A stretch of 64,000 nucleotides of DNA from Sporosarcina luteola (lineage in GTDB: Bacteria > Bacillota > Bacilli > Bacillales_A > Planococcaceae): NCBI RefSeq assembly GCF_023715245.1, contig NZ_JAMBNV010000003.1, forward strand, positions 62,001 to 126,000, read 5' to 3'. The position numbers and the translations under genes were made by a program. Positions 43,571-52,637 of this stretch are shown here, piece after piece (position 1 is the first letter of the stretch; every line of letters begins with the position of its first letter). A model generated the notes under the pieces. That model was not told where the DNA came from and ran no database searches. It saw only the letters and a list, made by a program, of their open reading frames with translations.

Positions 43571-44185
43571 ATGAATGCCAAGTACGTGAAAGAGTTTGTT
43601 GCGTATCCGGACGTTACGATCATGCTTGTTCTGCTTGCTCCGCTCATGGGCTATACGTTTTTCCATCTTCTTTCCTATGGTACGTGGATTGCGTTCGGCA
43701 TCGGGATGGCTACGTATGGAATTAGTGAGTATGTCATCCATCGTTTTTTATTTCACATGAAAACGCCGGAAAATCCTTTTTTATTGAAAGTGATTAAGCG
43801 CTTACATTTCGATCACCATGCCTACCCGGATGATCTAAAATTGCTTTTCCTACCGATTTGGTTCAGTTTGCCCGGCTTCGCAATCTTTTCGACCATTTGC
43901 TACTTCATCACAAACAATTTCACATTGACGATTGCTTATCTTGCAGGAATTGTCCTCTATTTTATGATTTATGAATGGAAGCATTATGTTGCGCACCGGC
44001 CGATTCAGCCGCGCACAGCATTCGGAAAAAAGATTAAGAAAGTGCATCTATGGCATCATTTCAAAAATGAGAACTACTGGTTTGGTGTGACGCATACCTC
44101 TATCGATAAAACATTTGGAACGTATAAAGATCAAAAATTGGTTGAGAAAAGTGAGACGGCCAAGAATTTAGAGAAGCGCGCTTGA
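43571..44185 (+). CDS. Fatty acid hydroxylase / sterol desaturase superfamily protein
   Basis: A 204-residue membrane protein with four helices and the di-iron His clusters of the superfamily: HRFLFH (about 59-64), HFDHH (about 77-81), HYVAH (about 138-142) and HLWHH (about 157-161), all intact. Bacterial members hydroxylate or desaturate lipid chains or carotenoids at the membrane, using O2 and an electron donor. GGGGG lies before the ATG. It ends exactly where the next open frame begins, but the regulator's real start is 57 bp on. Confidence 0.85.
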   Translation: MNAKYVKEFVAYPDVTIMLVLLAPLMGYTFFHLLSYGTWIAFGIGMATYGISEYVIHRFLFHMKTPENPFLLKVIKRLHFDHHAYPDDLKLLFLPIWFSLPGFAIFSTICYFITNNFTLTIAYLAGIVLYFMIYEWKHYVAHRPIQPRTAFGKKIKKVHLWHHFKNENYWFGVTHTSIDKTFGTYKDQKLVEKSETAKNLEKRA

Positions 44186-44242
44186 ATGAAAGGGAATCGT
44201 GCCCGGCACGACACGGGTTGCGCAGTCAAAGGAGATTTTGCG

Positions 44243-44959
44243 ATGAGTCGTACAGCAACTGTTGAAAAAGAACTGATTAAAGCAATTCTTCAAGGAGACT
44301 ATCCGGCAGGAAGTCAGTTGGAGACGGAAAGAGAATTAGCTGTGATGTATCAAATAGGGCGTCCAGCCATACGGGAAGTATTGCAGCGCCTTGGCCACGG
44401 TGGATGGCTGTCGCTTAAAAAAGGGCAGCGTGCGGTGGTGAATGATTATTGGTATGAAGGCAACAGTACGACAATCGTCGATATTATCGAGTACTTCGAT
44501 GAGGTGCCGGATGCGTTTGTTCTCTACTTTTTGGAGATGCGAGTTGCACTGACACCCCATTATGTAAAAAACGCATTGAAGCTCCATCAACCTAAATTCA
44601 TCGGATTGCTGTCGGAAATCGATGAACTTCCGGATACAGCGCAAGCTTTCGCTTCTTATGATTGGAAGATCCAAAAAGGGCTGGCAAGATTATCGGGGAA
44701 TCCCCTGTTCTCGCTTGTTCTCAATAGTTTTGATTCGGCCTATGAGAAAATAGCAATCAAGTATTTTGAAAGCGCTTTTCGGCGCCGGGCATCGTTAAGC
44801 TATTATAAGGAATTGATGGACGCCGCTTTAAGAGGGGACTACGGGCAAGCAGAAGAGCTTGCACGCGCCGAAATGGAAAAGAGCCATGCGCTGTGGAGAG
44901 ATGAATTATCACCTCACGAAAAAATCGGCGTGAGGTTCAGCTTCGCAGACATGCAGTAA
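44243..44959 (+). CDS. GntR family regulator, FadR-like
   Basis: A 238-residue protein: winged helix (SRTATVEKELIKAILQGDYP, then GSQLETERELAVMYQIGRPAIREVLQRL) followed by an all-helical acyl-CoA-type C-terminal domain (YFLEMRVALTPHYVKNAL, then FASYDWKIQKGLARLSGNPL). The GHGGWLSLKKGQRAVVND wing is the FadR pattern. FadR homologues sense long-chain acyl-CoA and control fatty-acid genes; its place after a fatty acid hydroxylase supports a lipid-related role. ATG 44243 has AAAGGAG 8 nt upstream. Confidence 0.85.
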   Translation: MSRTATVEKELIKAILQGDYPAGSQLETERELAVMYQIGRPAIREVLQRLGHGGWLSLKKGQRAVVNDYWYEGNSTTIVDIIEYFDEVPDAFVLYFLEMRVALTPHYVKNALKLHQPKFIGLLSEIDELPDTAQAFASYDWKIQKGLARLSGNPLFSLVLNSFDSAYEKIAIKYFESAFRRRASLSYYKELMDAALRGDYGQAEELARAEMEKSHALWRDELSPHEKIGVRFSFADMQ

Positions 44960-45021
44960 GAGAGCCATACTGCAGAGATAGATGGAAGAGGGGGATTCCG
45001 ATTCGTAAAGTAGGGAGCAGT

Positions 45022-46950
45022 TTGGTTTCGTTCATTTTTATTACATCAATCGTCTTTTTTATGCCTATTCCTAAAGGAAGCGCAGATACACCCCGAGATT
45101 CCATCACAATCCTTTTCACGCATGACATGCACGACAATCTTCTTCCTTATGAAGTTGAGAGGGAACAAGGGAAAATGACCGTCGGCGGTTTTGCCCGATT
45201 ATCCAGCGCCATTCGGGAACAGAGGAGTAAAGATCCGGATGCGATTGTAGTGGATGCCGGTGATTTCTCGATGGGAACACTGTTTCAAACCATCTTCACG
45301 TCGCACGGACCGAGCCTGACCCTGCTTGGCCAGATGGGATATGACGCGACCACATTTGGGAATCATGAATTTGACTTCCGGGCAGACGGTCTTGCAGAAA
45401 GCTTGCTTGCTGCGAAAGACAGCGGCGTGCGGCTTCCCAGCATTGTTATGTCCAATATGGAATTCCCGAAAGATAAAGATGGAAAGATAGCTGCCGACGT
45501 ACAAGCGTTAAAAGAAGCAATGGATGCATATGGCGTAAAGGATTATATCGTCCTCGAACGTAAGGGGGTCAAGATCGGCATCTTCGGACTGATGGGAGAA
45601 GAAGCCGCCGGCAATGCACCGATGTCTGGTGTGACTTTTCGTGACGCAGTAGAGAGCGCCAAGTCAACGGTCGCTGCATTGAAGGAAAAAGAGGGTGTCG
45701 ACCTTGTAATTGCACTTTCCCATTCGGGGACAGCGACTGACCCGTCCAAATCGGAAGATGAACGACTGGCCAAGAGCGTGGCGGGTATTGATGTCATTAT
45801 TAGTGGACATAGCCATACGACACTCATGGAGCAGATACTTGTGGGGGACACAGTTATCGTGTCGGCGGGCGAGTATGGAGAAAATTTAGTTATCCTCAAC
45901 ATTTCTCAGGACAGCAAGCGCAACTGGGCAGTCAATCATTATCAATTGCGGAAGATTGACGACTCACTCCCTGCAGACCCGGTGATTGCCGAAACTATCG
46001 AGGGCTATAAACAGACAATCCAGGAAGAGTACCTCAACCGCTTCGGGATGGAATTTGATGAAGTGCTCGCTGTATCATCTTTCGATTTCACCCCATTCAC
46101 AGACCTCGGTGTTAAACAACGAGAAGAACCGATCGGCAATTTGATCGGTGACGCATTTATTCACACGATCCGGGAATTGGAAGGAAGCGCTTATGAGCCT
46201 ATCGCTGCATCCGTTGTGCCGTACGGGAATATCAGGGATTCATTCAGCAAGGGGACTATTACGGTTGCTGACGTTTTTAAGGTGTATTCATTAGGCGTCG
46301 GATCGGACGGGATTTCCGGCTATCCGCTGCTGGATATCTATTTAACGGGGAAAGAATTGAAAACCGTTGCGGAAGTCGATGCATCGATCACGCCGATTAT
46401 GAATGAAGTCCAGTTGTATATTGCCGGTTTAAGTTATACCTTCAATACAAACCGCTTCCTATTCAACAAGGTGACAGACATTCATTTGCAGTCTTTTGAC
46501 GGCAAAAAGGAAGAAATCGACGATGAAAAGCTCTACCGTGTCGTGGGCGGCTTATATTCAGTTCAAATGCTGCCTTATGTCAATGAAAAGTCATTCGGCA
46601 TTCTGTCGGTTGTCCCGAAGAATGAAGACGGCAGCCCCGTAACGAACTTTGAAGAACGGATCATTTACATGAATGATCAACAGGAAATGAAAGAATGGTA
46701 TGCGATTGCGAATTACTTCAAATCCTTCGAGAAGATGGACGATGTCGCGCAGGTGCCTGCTTATTATGAACATGCAAAGGACAGGAAAATCGTTGAACAC
46801 GATGCGAATATTTTAGCGGTTCTTACCAAGCCGAATGGCATTATCTTAACTGCGTACGTCGTTTTGCTCACTTTTGCCGGCCTGTTTGGACTCCTGATAG
46901 CTGTCTTACTAAAAAAGAGGAAACGTAAATTGGGGAAGGTATCTGTGTGA
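45022..46950 (+). CDS. Cell-surface 5'-nucleotidase / 2',3'-cyclic phosphodiesterase family protein
   Basis: A 642-residue exported metallophosphoesterase. Metal sites: FTHDMHDNLLP, DAGDFSMG, GNHEFDF, ALSHSG and SGHSHT. The second half is the 5'-nucleotidase C-terminal substrate domain (GNLIGDAF, VVPYGNIRDSF). A C-terminal membrane helix (IILTAYVVLLTFAGLFGLLI) with a basic tail anchors it outside. It likely scavenges nucleotides or UDP-sugars. The start is uncertain: TTG 45022 has a poorly spaced AGGGAG, whereas an ATT at 45001, 7 nt after GAGGGGG, would give the basic n-region RKVGSSLVSF expected of a signal peptide. Confidence 0.85.
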   Translation: MVSFIFITSIVFFMPIPKGSADTPRDSITILFTHDMHDNLLPYEVEREQGKMTVGGFARLSSAIREQRSKDPDAIVVDAGDFSMGTLFQTIFTSHGPSLTLLGQMGYDATTFGNHEFDFRADGLAESLLAAKDSGVRLPSIVMSNMEFPKDKDGKIAADVQALKEAMDAYGVKDYIVLERKGVKIGIFGLMGEEAAGNAPMSGVTFRDAVESAKSTVAALKEKEGVDLVIALSHSGTATDPSKSEDERLAKSVAGIDVIISGHSHTTLMEQILVGDTVIVSAGEYGENLVILNISQDSKRNWAVNHYQLRKIDDSLPADPVIAETIEGYKQTIQEEYLNRFGMEFDEVLAVSSFDFTPFTDLGVKQREEPIGNLIGDAFIHTIRELEGSAYEPIAASVVPYGNIRDSFSKGTITVADVFKVYSLGVGSDGISGYPLLDIYLTGKELKTVAEVDASITPIMNEVQLYIAGLSYTFNTNRFLFNKVTDIHLQSFDGKKEEIDDEKLYRVVGGLYSVQMLPYVNEKSFGILSVVPKNEDGSPVTNFEERIIYMNDQQEMKEWYAIANYFKSFEKMDDVAQVPAYYEHAKDRKIVEHDANILAVLTKPNGIILTAYVVLLTFAGLFGLLIAVLLKKRKRKLGKVSV

Positions 46951-46986
46951 AAAATACGTGAAAAAAGAAGAAGCCGGATAGATCTA

Positions 46987-47012
46987 ACGGGTTCGGTTGA
47001 TGGGGAGAAAAC
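46987..47012 (+). repeat. 26-bp inverted repeat, left arm
   Basis: ACGGGTTCGGTTGATGGGGAGAAAAC. The reverse complement, with one mismatch, is at 47604-47630. The pair encloses about 640 bp with one small gene. Confidence 0.8.
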
Positions 47013-47033
47013 GTTAAAAAGGCATAGCAAATG

Positions 47034-47069
47034 GGGACACAATTCACACTTGAATTGATGTCCCTATTT
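47034..47069. terminator. Terminator after the nucleotidase gene
   Basis: GGGACACAATTCA pairs with TGAATTGATGTCCC (one bulge), followed by TATTTTTG. Confidence 0.75.
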
Positions 47070-47256
47070 TTGTTGTAAATTTATGTGCCTCTGCTAATTG
47101 CGCAGCTAATAAGATTGTTGATTGGGGGGTGAGAAAATTTGTTAGAAATAACTCAAGACGTTTAAGGGAGTAAAAGATTTTGTGCTAAAATAGAGCTATA
47201 AGAAGACGGCTTATTTAGCAAGCGGACCCAGATAATGGAGTAAGGAGGGGATTACT

Positions 47257-47439
47257 TTGAGCCCTAAAAAGAAAAAGTTATTTATAGTTCCTTTTATCAT
47301 TGCTTCACTTCTTGTAATATCTGTTGTTTCAAACTTTAACTCGTTTCAAAATGCGAAAAATGCCTGTGCGGAAAACAATATGACAGCTCAAGTGGAACAA
47401 GACTTTTTAGCTATTAATTGGGAAGTTCTTTGTGAATAA
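47257..47439 (+). CDS. Small single-helix membrane protein
   Basis: A 60-residue protein; TTG start with AAGGAGGGG 7 nt upstream. Basic N-terminus (SPKKKKLF), one hydrophobic helix (about 9-27), then a short external part with two Cys. It is the only gene between the 26-bp inverted repeats at 46987 and 47604. A terminator follows at 47498. Unknown family. Confidence 0.6.
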   Translation: MSPKKKKLFIVPFIIASLLVISVVSNFNSFQNAKNACAENNMTAQVEQDFLAINWEVLCE

Positions 47440-47497
47440 TACACAATGCGCTTATTGCTTTAACGGGCGCGATTGTTGAACAAATGATAGGACAATA

Positions 47498-47534
47498 AAA
47501 AATGCCCAGGCAAATATGCCTGAGCATTTTTTAT
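47498..47534. terminator. Terminator
   Basis: AAAAATGCCCAGGCA pairs with TGCCTGAGCATTTTT (one mismatch) over AAATA. It can work on both strands. Confidence 0.85.
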
Positions 47535-47603
47535 TGCTATTATTACTGTCAATTCGGGTGCGAATCGTACGCTGTTTTAGTTGCTTATTAAGGTGTGTTT
47601 TTG

Positions 47604-47630
47604 TGTTTTCTCCCCATCAACTGAACCCGT
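47604..47630 (-). repeat. 26-bp inverted repeat, right arm
   Basis: GTTTTCTCCCCATCAACTGAACCCGT; reverse complement of 46987-47012 with one mismatch. Confidence 0.8.
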
Positions 47631-47779
47631 ACTGAAAATTCTTGAGTGTTTATCATGCGACAAGATTGAAAGGGTTGTACATAAATTTGTCGAATAAAGA
47701 GGGCTTTCTTTGTTTATTGGGGAAGGAAATGTACCTTACTTGTCGAAGTAGTACATATGAAGAGAATGGAGTGAGATCT

Positions 47780-48229
47780 ATGTCAATGGACTACAAACAA
47801 ATAATTATCGCAATAGATGGATCAGAAGAGGCGGAATGGGCTTTCAAAAAGGCGGTAGCAATTGCAGACCGAAATGAAGCCACATTGAATTTGGTCAACA
47901 TCATTGATACACGTTCGTATTCTTCTGCTGAAGCTTATGACCGTTCAATCGCTGAAAGCGCGTATAAATCCGCCGAGGAATTGCTGAACAACTACAAAGC
48001 GGAAGCTGTCCAAGCTGGTGTGCAAAACGTCAATGTCATTGTCGAATATGGCTCACCGAAAGTGATGATTTCAAAAGACCTCCCGAAAAAACTGAATGCA
48101 GATTTAATAATCTGCGGGGCGACGGGTTTAAATGCAGTTGAACGTTTCATTATGGGAAGCGTCTCTGAAAACATTGTACGCTCCGCGAAATGTGATGTTC
48201 TCGTTATCCGTAGACCTGAAGACTTGTAA
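47780..48229 (+). CDS. Universal stress protein, UspA family
   Basis: A 149-residue UspA fold protein. It begins with the strand KQIIIAIDGSEEAEWAFKKA and ends with the ATP-binding motif GATGLNAVERFIMGSVSENI (G-2x-G-9x-G-S) and KCDVLVIR, so it belongs to the ATP-binding class. ATG 47780 with GGAGTGAG is chosen; the open frame extends upstream without a site. Cytoplasmic, usually induced in stress and stationary phase. Confidence 0.92.
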   Translation: MSMDYKQIIIAIDGSEEAEWAFKKAVAIADRNEATLNLVNIIDTRSYSSAEAYDRSIAESAYKSAEELLNNYKAEAVQAGVQNVNVIVEYGSPKVMISKDLPKKLNADLIICGATGLNAVERFIMGSVSENIVRSAKCDVLVIRRPEDL

Positions 48230-48266
48230 CGGGAAAGTGAAGACATGCACAGTTAGTGGTTAGTTG

Positions 48267-49019
48267 ATGAGGGGAAAATGGGTATACTCCTTTCAAAAGG
48301 AGTTGCATGCGCTGATGACTGTGAAAAATTCAGAGCGTTTTATTGTCGCTTATAACCGGATTGAGAAAACACTTTCTGAAAAAGCGGATGGCGATGAGTA
48401 TTCCCCATTTTACCGCCTGATTGATAAAGTGAAGATTACAAACTCCGTTGTTCGTAAATACGAAGATGATTTGCGGGAGCTTGGAGATTTGCGTAATGCA
48501 ATCGTCCATAATCGAACAGACATCGACTATGTGATTGCAGAACCCCATGATGAAATTGTGGAGCGCATCGAATTGATTGAACAGAAACTAAGCAATCCAC
48601 TTCGTGTAGGTGCTCTTTTCGGCTGTAAAGTACATACTTTGCAAGCGGAGGATCCATTAACTGCGGCATTGAAATTGATGGCCGAAAGCAGGTTCACCCA
48701 AATCCCATTTTATCAGAATGGTAAATTCAAGGGCTTGGTTACGGCTGCAGATATCACCTATTGGTTGGCGGGCCATTCGACAGAAGACTCCATTTCCCGG
48801 GAAATACCGACACTTTCCGAGGTTTACAATTATGAAGATCGTAATGAGCCATTTGAATTTGTCGACAAAGACCTTTCTGTGTATGAAGCTGAAGATTATT
48901 TCAAGCGGGCGATTTCAAGAGGTGTCCGTTTGGAAGCATTGCTCATTACAGAAAACGGTCATGCTGATGGAGAATTGATTGGGATCATTAGACCTTTTGA
49001 TGTGCTGAAGATAAAATAA
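48267..49019 (+). CDS. CBS domain protein
   Basis: A 250-residue protein. The first 110 residues are helical (ERFIVAYNRIEKTLSEKADG, DDLRELGDLRNAIVHNRTDI), a pattern seen in HEPN-like or regulatory N-terminal domains. The second part is a CBS pair (ALFGCKVHTLQAEDPLTAAL, QIPFYQNGKFKGLVTAADIT, then a second motif ending GELIGIIRPFDVLKI), which binds adenine nucleotides. The start is unclear: ATG 48267 keeps the FQKELHAL segment, but a better site (AAAGGAG) sits before ATG 48315. Function unknown. Confidence 0.75.
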   Translation: MRGKWVYSFQKELHALMTVKNSERFIVAYNRIEKTLSEKADGDEYSPFYRLIDKVKITNSVVRKYEDDLRELGDLRNAIVHNRTDIDYVIAEPHDEIVERIELIEQKLSNPLRVGALFGCKVHTLQAEDPLTAALKLMAESRFTQIPFYQNGKFKGLVTAADITYWLAGHSTEDSISREIPTLSEVYNYEDRNEPFEFVDKDLSVYEAEDYFKRAISRGVRLEALLITENGHADGELIGIIRPFDVLKIK

Positions 49020-49022
49020 ACT

Positions 49023-49059
49023 AAAAAACCCCATCCTCAATACTGGATGGGGTTTTCCG
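49023..49059. terminator. Bidirectional terminator
   Basis: AAAAACCCCATCC pairs with GGATGGGGTTTT over TCAATACT. It lies between converging genes (CBS protein and symporter). Confidence 0.88.
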
Positions 49060-49096
49060 ATTCGTTTGGACTTTTGGATATATACTTTTTCTGCTC

Positions 49097-50326
49097 TTAT
49101 TCTACACTCACATTATCCATCCAGTCTTTTCCTTCCAACTGCCTTGTCACAAGCATACTTGCAACTGTGTCTCCGGTTGCGTTGACCATAGTTGCAGGTG
49201 GATCAACAACGACGCCGATTGCTGAGATCATCGGCAATGCCTGGATCGGCAGGCCGTAAAGTGTGACGATGACCATTTCACCGATAAACCCGCCGCCGGG
49301 AATTCCGCTCATCACAACACCTGACAGTAAGGAGATCGCTATCGCTGTTAGGAAAGTGCTGATTCCTGTAAAGTCCATATTGAACACGCCGAAGACGAAC
49401 GCGATTTTGAGAATGGCAGACAGACAAGAGCCATCCATATGAATTGTCGCGCCGAGCGGCAAAACGGTTTCCCGTATATCCTTTGGCACGCCGATTTGTT
49501 TTGCTGCCTGCAAGTTGATAGGGAGGGTTGCAAAACTGCTCCCCGTGCCAAGTGCGGTCGCCGCAGGTGCAAGGATGTTTTTCCAAAAACGGACAACTCC
49601 TGTTTTTCCACCGGCAATGAATGCGTAAAGCGTGAATCCAATTACAAAGTATAGAAATGCAACAGGGTAATATAGGATGAACGCTTGCGCATAATCACCA
49701 ATCAGTTCTCCGCCGAAATCTCCGATAAGTGCTGCGAAATAGGCGCCTAAGCCGATCGGTGCATAATACATGACGAGTTGAATCACTTTCATGAAGATTT
49801 CAGAGCCGCTTTCTAAAAAGCGGGCAAATGGCTTGCCAGCTTCGCCGGTCAACCCAGTCGCGATTCCTAATAACACCGAGAATACGATTAATGCAAGCAT
49901 ATGTTTACGTGAAAATAAATTTACAAAGTCCGGTACTGTAAAAGTATTTACGAGTTGATCGGATAACGACAGAACTTCCGTGTTTTCAACAATCTCCATA
50001 GGAACATCCACCCCGGAGCCAACCGGGAAAATAACAACGGCCACTAACATCGTGATGGATGCAATGATCCCTGTAATAATAAATACCGATAGCATGGAAC
50101 CCATGATTTTTCCAAGGCGTTTCATGCTATCCATATTCGCGACAGCTGACGAAATGGAGAAGAACACAAGTGGAACAACAATCATGAATAGTGAATTTAA
50201 GAATAAATCCCCGAACGGTTTAATGACACTGGCCTTTTCTCCGAAAATTAGCCCAATAACGGATCCGATGATGATGGAAGCTAGAAGAATGAGTGGAAAA
50301 CGATACGCTTTTAATTTTTTCGCCAT
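49097..50326 (-). CDS. Dicarboxylate/amino acid:cation symporter (DAACS)
   Basis: A 409-residue glutamate-transporter homologue with HP1 loop GTGSSFATLPINLQAA, TM7 motif TIHMDGSCLSAILKIAF (near the cation-binding NMDGT-type site), HP2 GIPGGGFIGEMV and TM8 NATGDTVASMLVTR. This is the GltP/DctA branch with the TM8 Asp and Arg that bind acidic or neutral amino acids. It is the third gene of a minus-strand operon after D-cysteine desulfhydrase and DapF, which suggests uptake of a D- or diamino acid or cystine-like compound. Confidence 0.88.
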   Translation of the reverse strand: MAKKLKAYRFPLILLASIIIGSVIGLIFGEKASVIKPFGDLFLNSLFMIVVPLVFFSISSAVANMDSMKRLGKIMGSMLSVFIITGIIASITMLVAVVIFPVGSGVDVPMEIVENTEVLSLSDQLVNTFTVPDFVNLFSRKHMLALIVFSVLLGIATGLTGEAGKPFARFLESGSEIFMKVIQLVMYYAPIGLGAYFAALIGDFGGELIGDYAQAFILYYPVAFLYFVIGFTLYAFIAGGKTGVVRFWKNILAPAATALGTGSSFATLPINLQAAKQIGVPKDIRETVLPLGATIHMDGSCLSAILKIAFVFGVFNMDFTGISTFLTAIAISLLSGVVMSGIPGGGFIGEMVIVTLYGLPIQALPMISAIGVVVDPPATMVNATGDTVASMLVTRQLEGKDWMDNVSVE

Positions 50327-50360
50327 GCAATTGCTCCCCCTTTTGAATTATATCTATCTA

Positions 50361-51224
50361 TTACTCCCGACGCTTCCAGTGGAAGACTCCTTGAATCGTA
50401 GTCTCCGCCGGTCCGGTCATCCAAACATGATCATCGCCAGCCCATTTAATGCATAGATCTCCGCCGCTCAAATGGACTTTGACATCGATACCTTTACCGA
50501 TATAGCCGTTTAAGATCGCTGCGACGACAGCTGCGCTTGCTCCTGTTCCACAAGCTTCTGTTACACCGGAACCTCGTTCCCATACTCTGTAATTCATTTC
50601 ATTGCTACTAATGATTTCAACAAATCCAACATTCACCCGATCCGGGAAACGCGGATCTTCAGTAACGATTGCGCCCAACTCGTGTAAAGGTGCTTCCTCG
50701 ATCGCATCGACAAAAAACACAGCATTTGGATTGCCCAAAAATAATGCCGTCACTTGCAACGAATGCGCCGCAACGTGAAATTCTTCTGCAATCACTTGGT
50801 TATCGTCAGGACCGTGCATCGGAATTTGACTCCGATTTAAGAAGGGCGACCCTAAGTCTACTGTCACATTGTCGATACACTCTCTATCGCCGTACACTTC
50901 GACAGTTACGATAGCCGCCTTCGTTTCAATCCGGAAGACGTTAGTAGAGACTAGATGATTTTCATAAGCATATTTTGCTGTGCAGCGTAAGCCGTTGCCG
51001 CAACTTTGTCCTTCCGACCCATCCTTATTGAAGATCCGCATACCGACATCCGCCACGTCACTCCGATGGATCACAATAAGTCCATCCGATCCTATGCCTG
51101 TATTGACATTTGAGACGTTTATCGCTAATTGATTGAAGATCGAATCATCGAATTCATGTGTGATCGCATCGATATAAATATAATTATTTCCAATTCCATG
51201 CATCTTCGTAAAAGGTATTTTCAT
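50361..51224 (-). CDS. dapF: Diaminopimelate epimerase
   Basis: A 287-residue PLP-independent epimerase. It begins IPFTKMHGIGNNYIYID. Both catalytic Cys are present: EGQSCGNGLRCTAKYAYE (about residue 75) and GVTEACGTGASAAVVA (about residue 222). DapF converts LL- to meso-diaminopimelate for lysine and peptidoglycan synthesis. Its position between a desulfhydrase and a symporter is unusual for a biosynthetic dapF and may indicate a paralogue for amino acid recycling. GTGAGGA precedes the ATG. Confidence 0.9.
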   Translation of the reverse strand: MKIPFTKMHGIGNNYIYIDAITHEFDDSIFNQLAINVSNVNTGIGSDGLIVIHRSDVADVGMRIFNKDGSEGQSCGNGLRCTAKYAYENHLVSTNVFRIETKAAIVTVEVYGDRECIDNVTVDLGSPFLNRSQIPMHGPDDNQVIAEEFHVAAHSLQVTALFLGNPNAVFFVDAIEEAPLHELGAIVTEDPRFPDRVNVGFVEIISSNEMNYRVWERGSGVTEACGTGASAAVVAAILNGYIGKGIDVKVHLSGGDLCIKWAGDDHVWMTGPAETTIQGVFHWKRRE

Positions 51225-51250
51225 AGGCTGTCCTCACTTCCGGTAAAGCT

Positions 51251-52264
51251 TCATAACACAAATAAATCATCATCGAACAGGGTAGGATTTGCATATAACG
51301 ACGTAGACCCACCTGTATGAATAAACAGGATGTTGTCTTCTTTCTTGAATGCTCCCTTTCGAATCAAGTCGATGAGTCCTGCCATCACTTTTCCTGTGTA
51401 AACGGAATCGAGTAGGATGCCCTCCGTTCTCGCCAACATTTGTACCGCTTCAATCATCCCTTGTGTCGGAATAGTGTAGCCCTCGCCAACATAGCTGTCG
51501 TAGCAGTGGACACGATCTGCTAAGTGATTGTCTGATACATTTAAATAATCCGCTGTATGCTGCACAAGATTTGTAATGATCGGGATCTGTGTTTCGTTTG
51601 GTCTGGAAACATTGATGCCATGCACGTTAATAGGCGCACTGCTTGCATGGAAACCGACAATCAACCCCGCCTGTGTTCCACCGCTTCCACTCGCAACGAC
51701 TACATCGTCAAGTACAAGCCCCTCTTCAAAAGTTTGTTGCAGGATCTCTTGGGCACACGCTGCATAGCCAACCGACCCCAATGCATTCGATCCTCCGATC
51801 GGAATTACATAAGGTGTCCTGCCCGCCATGGTTAATTCCTCGGCGAATGCGTGCGTTTCCGCTAGCATATCCGAGCCATACGGAACAACTTTGATAGACT
51901 CGGCACCTAGTAATTTAAATAGCAGGTTATTGCCGTTTGCATCCGGCTCATAAGGAGTCGCAACACCTTCCTCCAAAACTAGCTGGCATTTTAACCCTTC
52001 CTTAATGGCGGCGGCTAACGTGAGTCGGCAATGGTTTGATTGGAGAGCGCCACCGGTGACAATCGTGTCTGCCCCTTTGCGTATCGCATCGGCAATTAGG
52101 AATTCCAGTTTTCTCGTCTTATTCCCGCCACCGGCAAGTCCTAGTAAATCATCCCGTTTTATATAGATTGTAGGACCGTTCAATAGCTTGGTTAGATGAG
52201 TTAACTTTTCTATTGGTGTTTTTGCGTGTGTGTACCTTCTTCTCGGGTACTTTGCTAGTAACAT
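51251..52264 (-). CDS. D-cysteine desulfhydrase / ACC deaminase family PLP enzyme
   Basis: A 337-residue fold-type II PLP enzyme. The PLP lysine lies in LAGGGNKTRKLEFLIADA at about residues 44-61, NH-binding SNHCRLTLAAA near residue 80, and the phosphate loop GSGGTQAGL near 195. GYTIPTQGMIEAV and the final HTGGSTSLYANP match DcyD more than ACC deaminase. D-cysteine desulfhydrase yields pyruvate, ammonia and sulfide and protects against D-cysteine; homologues can act on D-serine or beta-chloro-D-alanine. First gene of the operon with dapF and a symporter. Confidence 0.85.
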   Translation of the reverse strand: MLLAKYPRRRYTHAKTPIEKLTHLTKLLNGPTIYIKRDDLLGLAGGGNKTRKLEFLIADAIRKGADTIVTGGALQSNHCRLTLAAAIKEGLKCQLVLEEGVATPYEPDANGNNLLFKLLGAESIKVVPYGSDMLAETHAFAEELTMAGRTPYVIPIGGSNALGSVGYAACAQEILQQTFEEGLVLDDVVVASGSGGTQAGLIVGFHASSAPINVHGINVSRPNETQIPIITNLVQHTADYLNVSDNHLADRVHCYDSYVGEGYTIPTQGMIEAVQMLARTEGILLDSVYTGKVMAGLIDLIRKGAFKKEDNILFIHTGGSTSLYANPTLFDDDLFVL

Positions 52265-52637
52265 ATGGGCATCTCCACCTTCAAATTATTTGGGTCTGTA
52301 TACTAAGGCGATTTTACATTTTCATCTCCTTTCGAAATTATGTGTAATTCAAAGTATCGATTAGAAAAAGTTTTCTGTCAATCCGAAATTCTACATTGTT
52401 CTACATATGTGGGGGTGAAATGCCTAATTAGTCATGGGTGTACTACAGTATATTTTAAGAATTACTTATTATGCTTCGCTTGCTGCAATGGATGGGTATA
52501 TAAAAGGATAATCACCAACCATCGACAAAATGTCGAAAATGGTTGGTGATTTTTCATTGAGAAAAAATAAATTTCCTCTCGCAGTATCCTTTTCCCAAAC
52601 TCGCATCTATATAGGGGATGAAAGGTCTGGTCAATAC
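52265..52637. other. Intergenic region with a large hairpin
   Basis: Holds the D-cysteine desulfhydrase promoter (minus strand, not resolved) and, at 52511-52553, the hairpin AATCACCAACCAT/ATGGTTGGTGATT with an inner CGACAAAATGTCG stem and a T-run, a good terminator although no gene directly precedes it on the plus strand. Confidence 0.5.
52511..52557 (+). terminator. Strong hairpin, terminator-like
   Basis: Thirteen-bp stem AATCACCAACCAT / ATGGTTGGTGATT, inner stem CGACA/TGTCG, then TTTTC. Confidence 0.75.
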
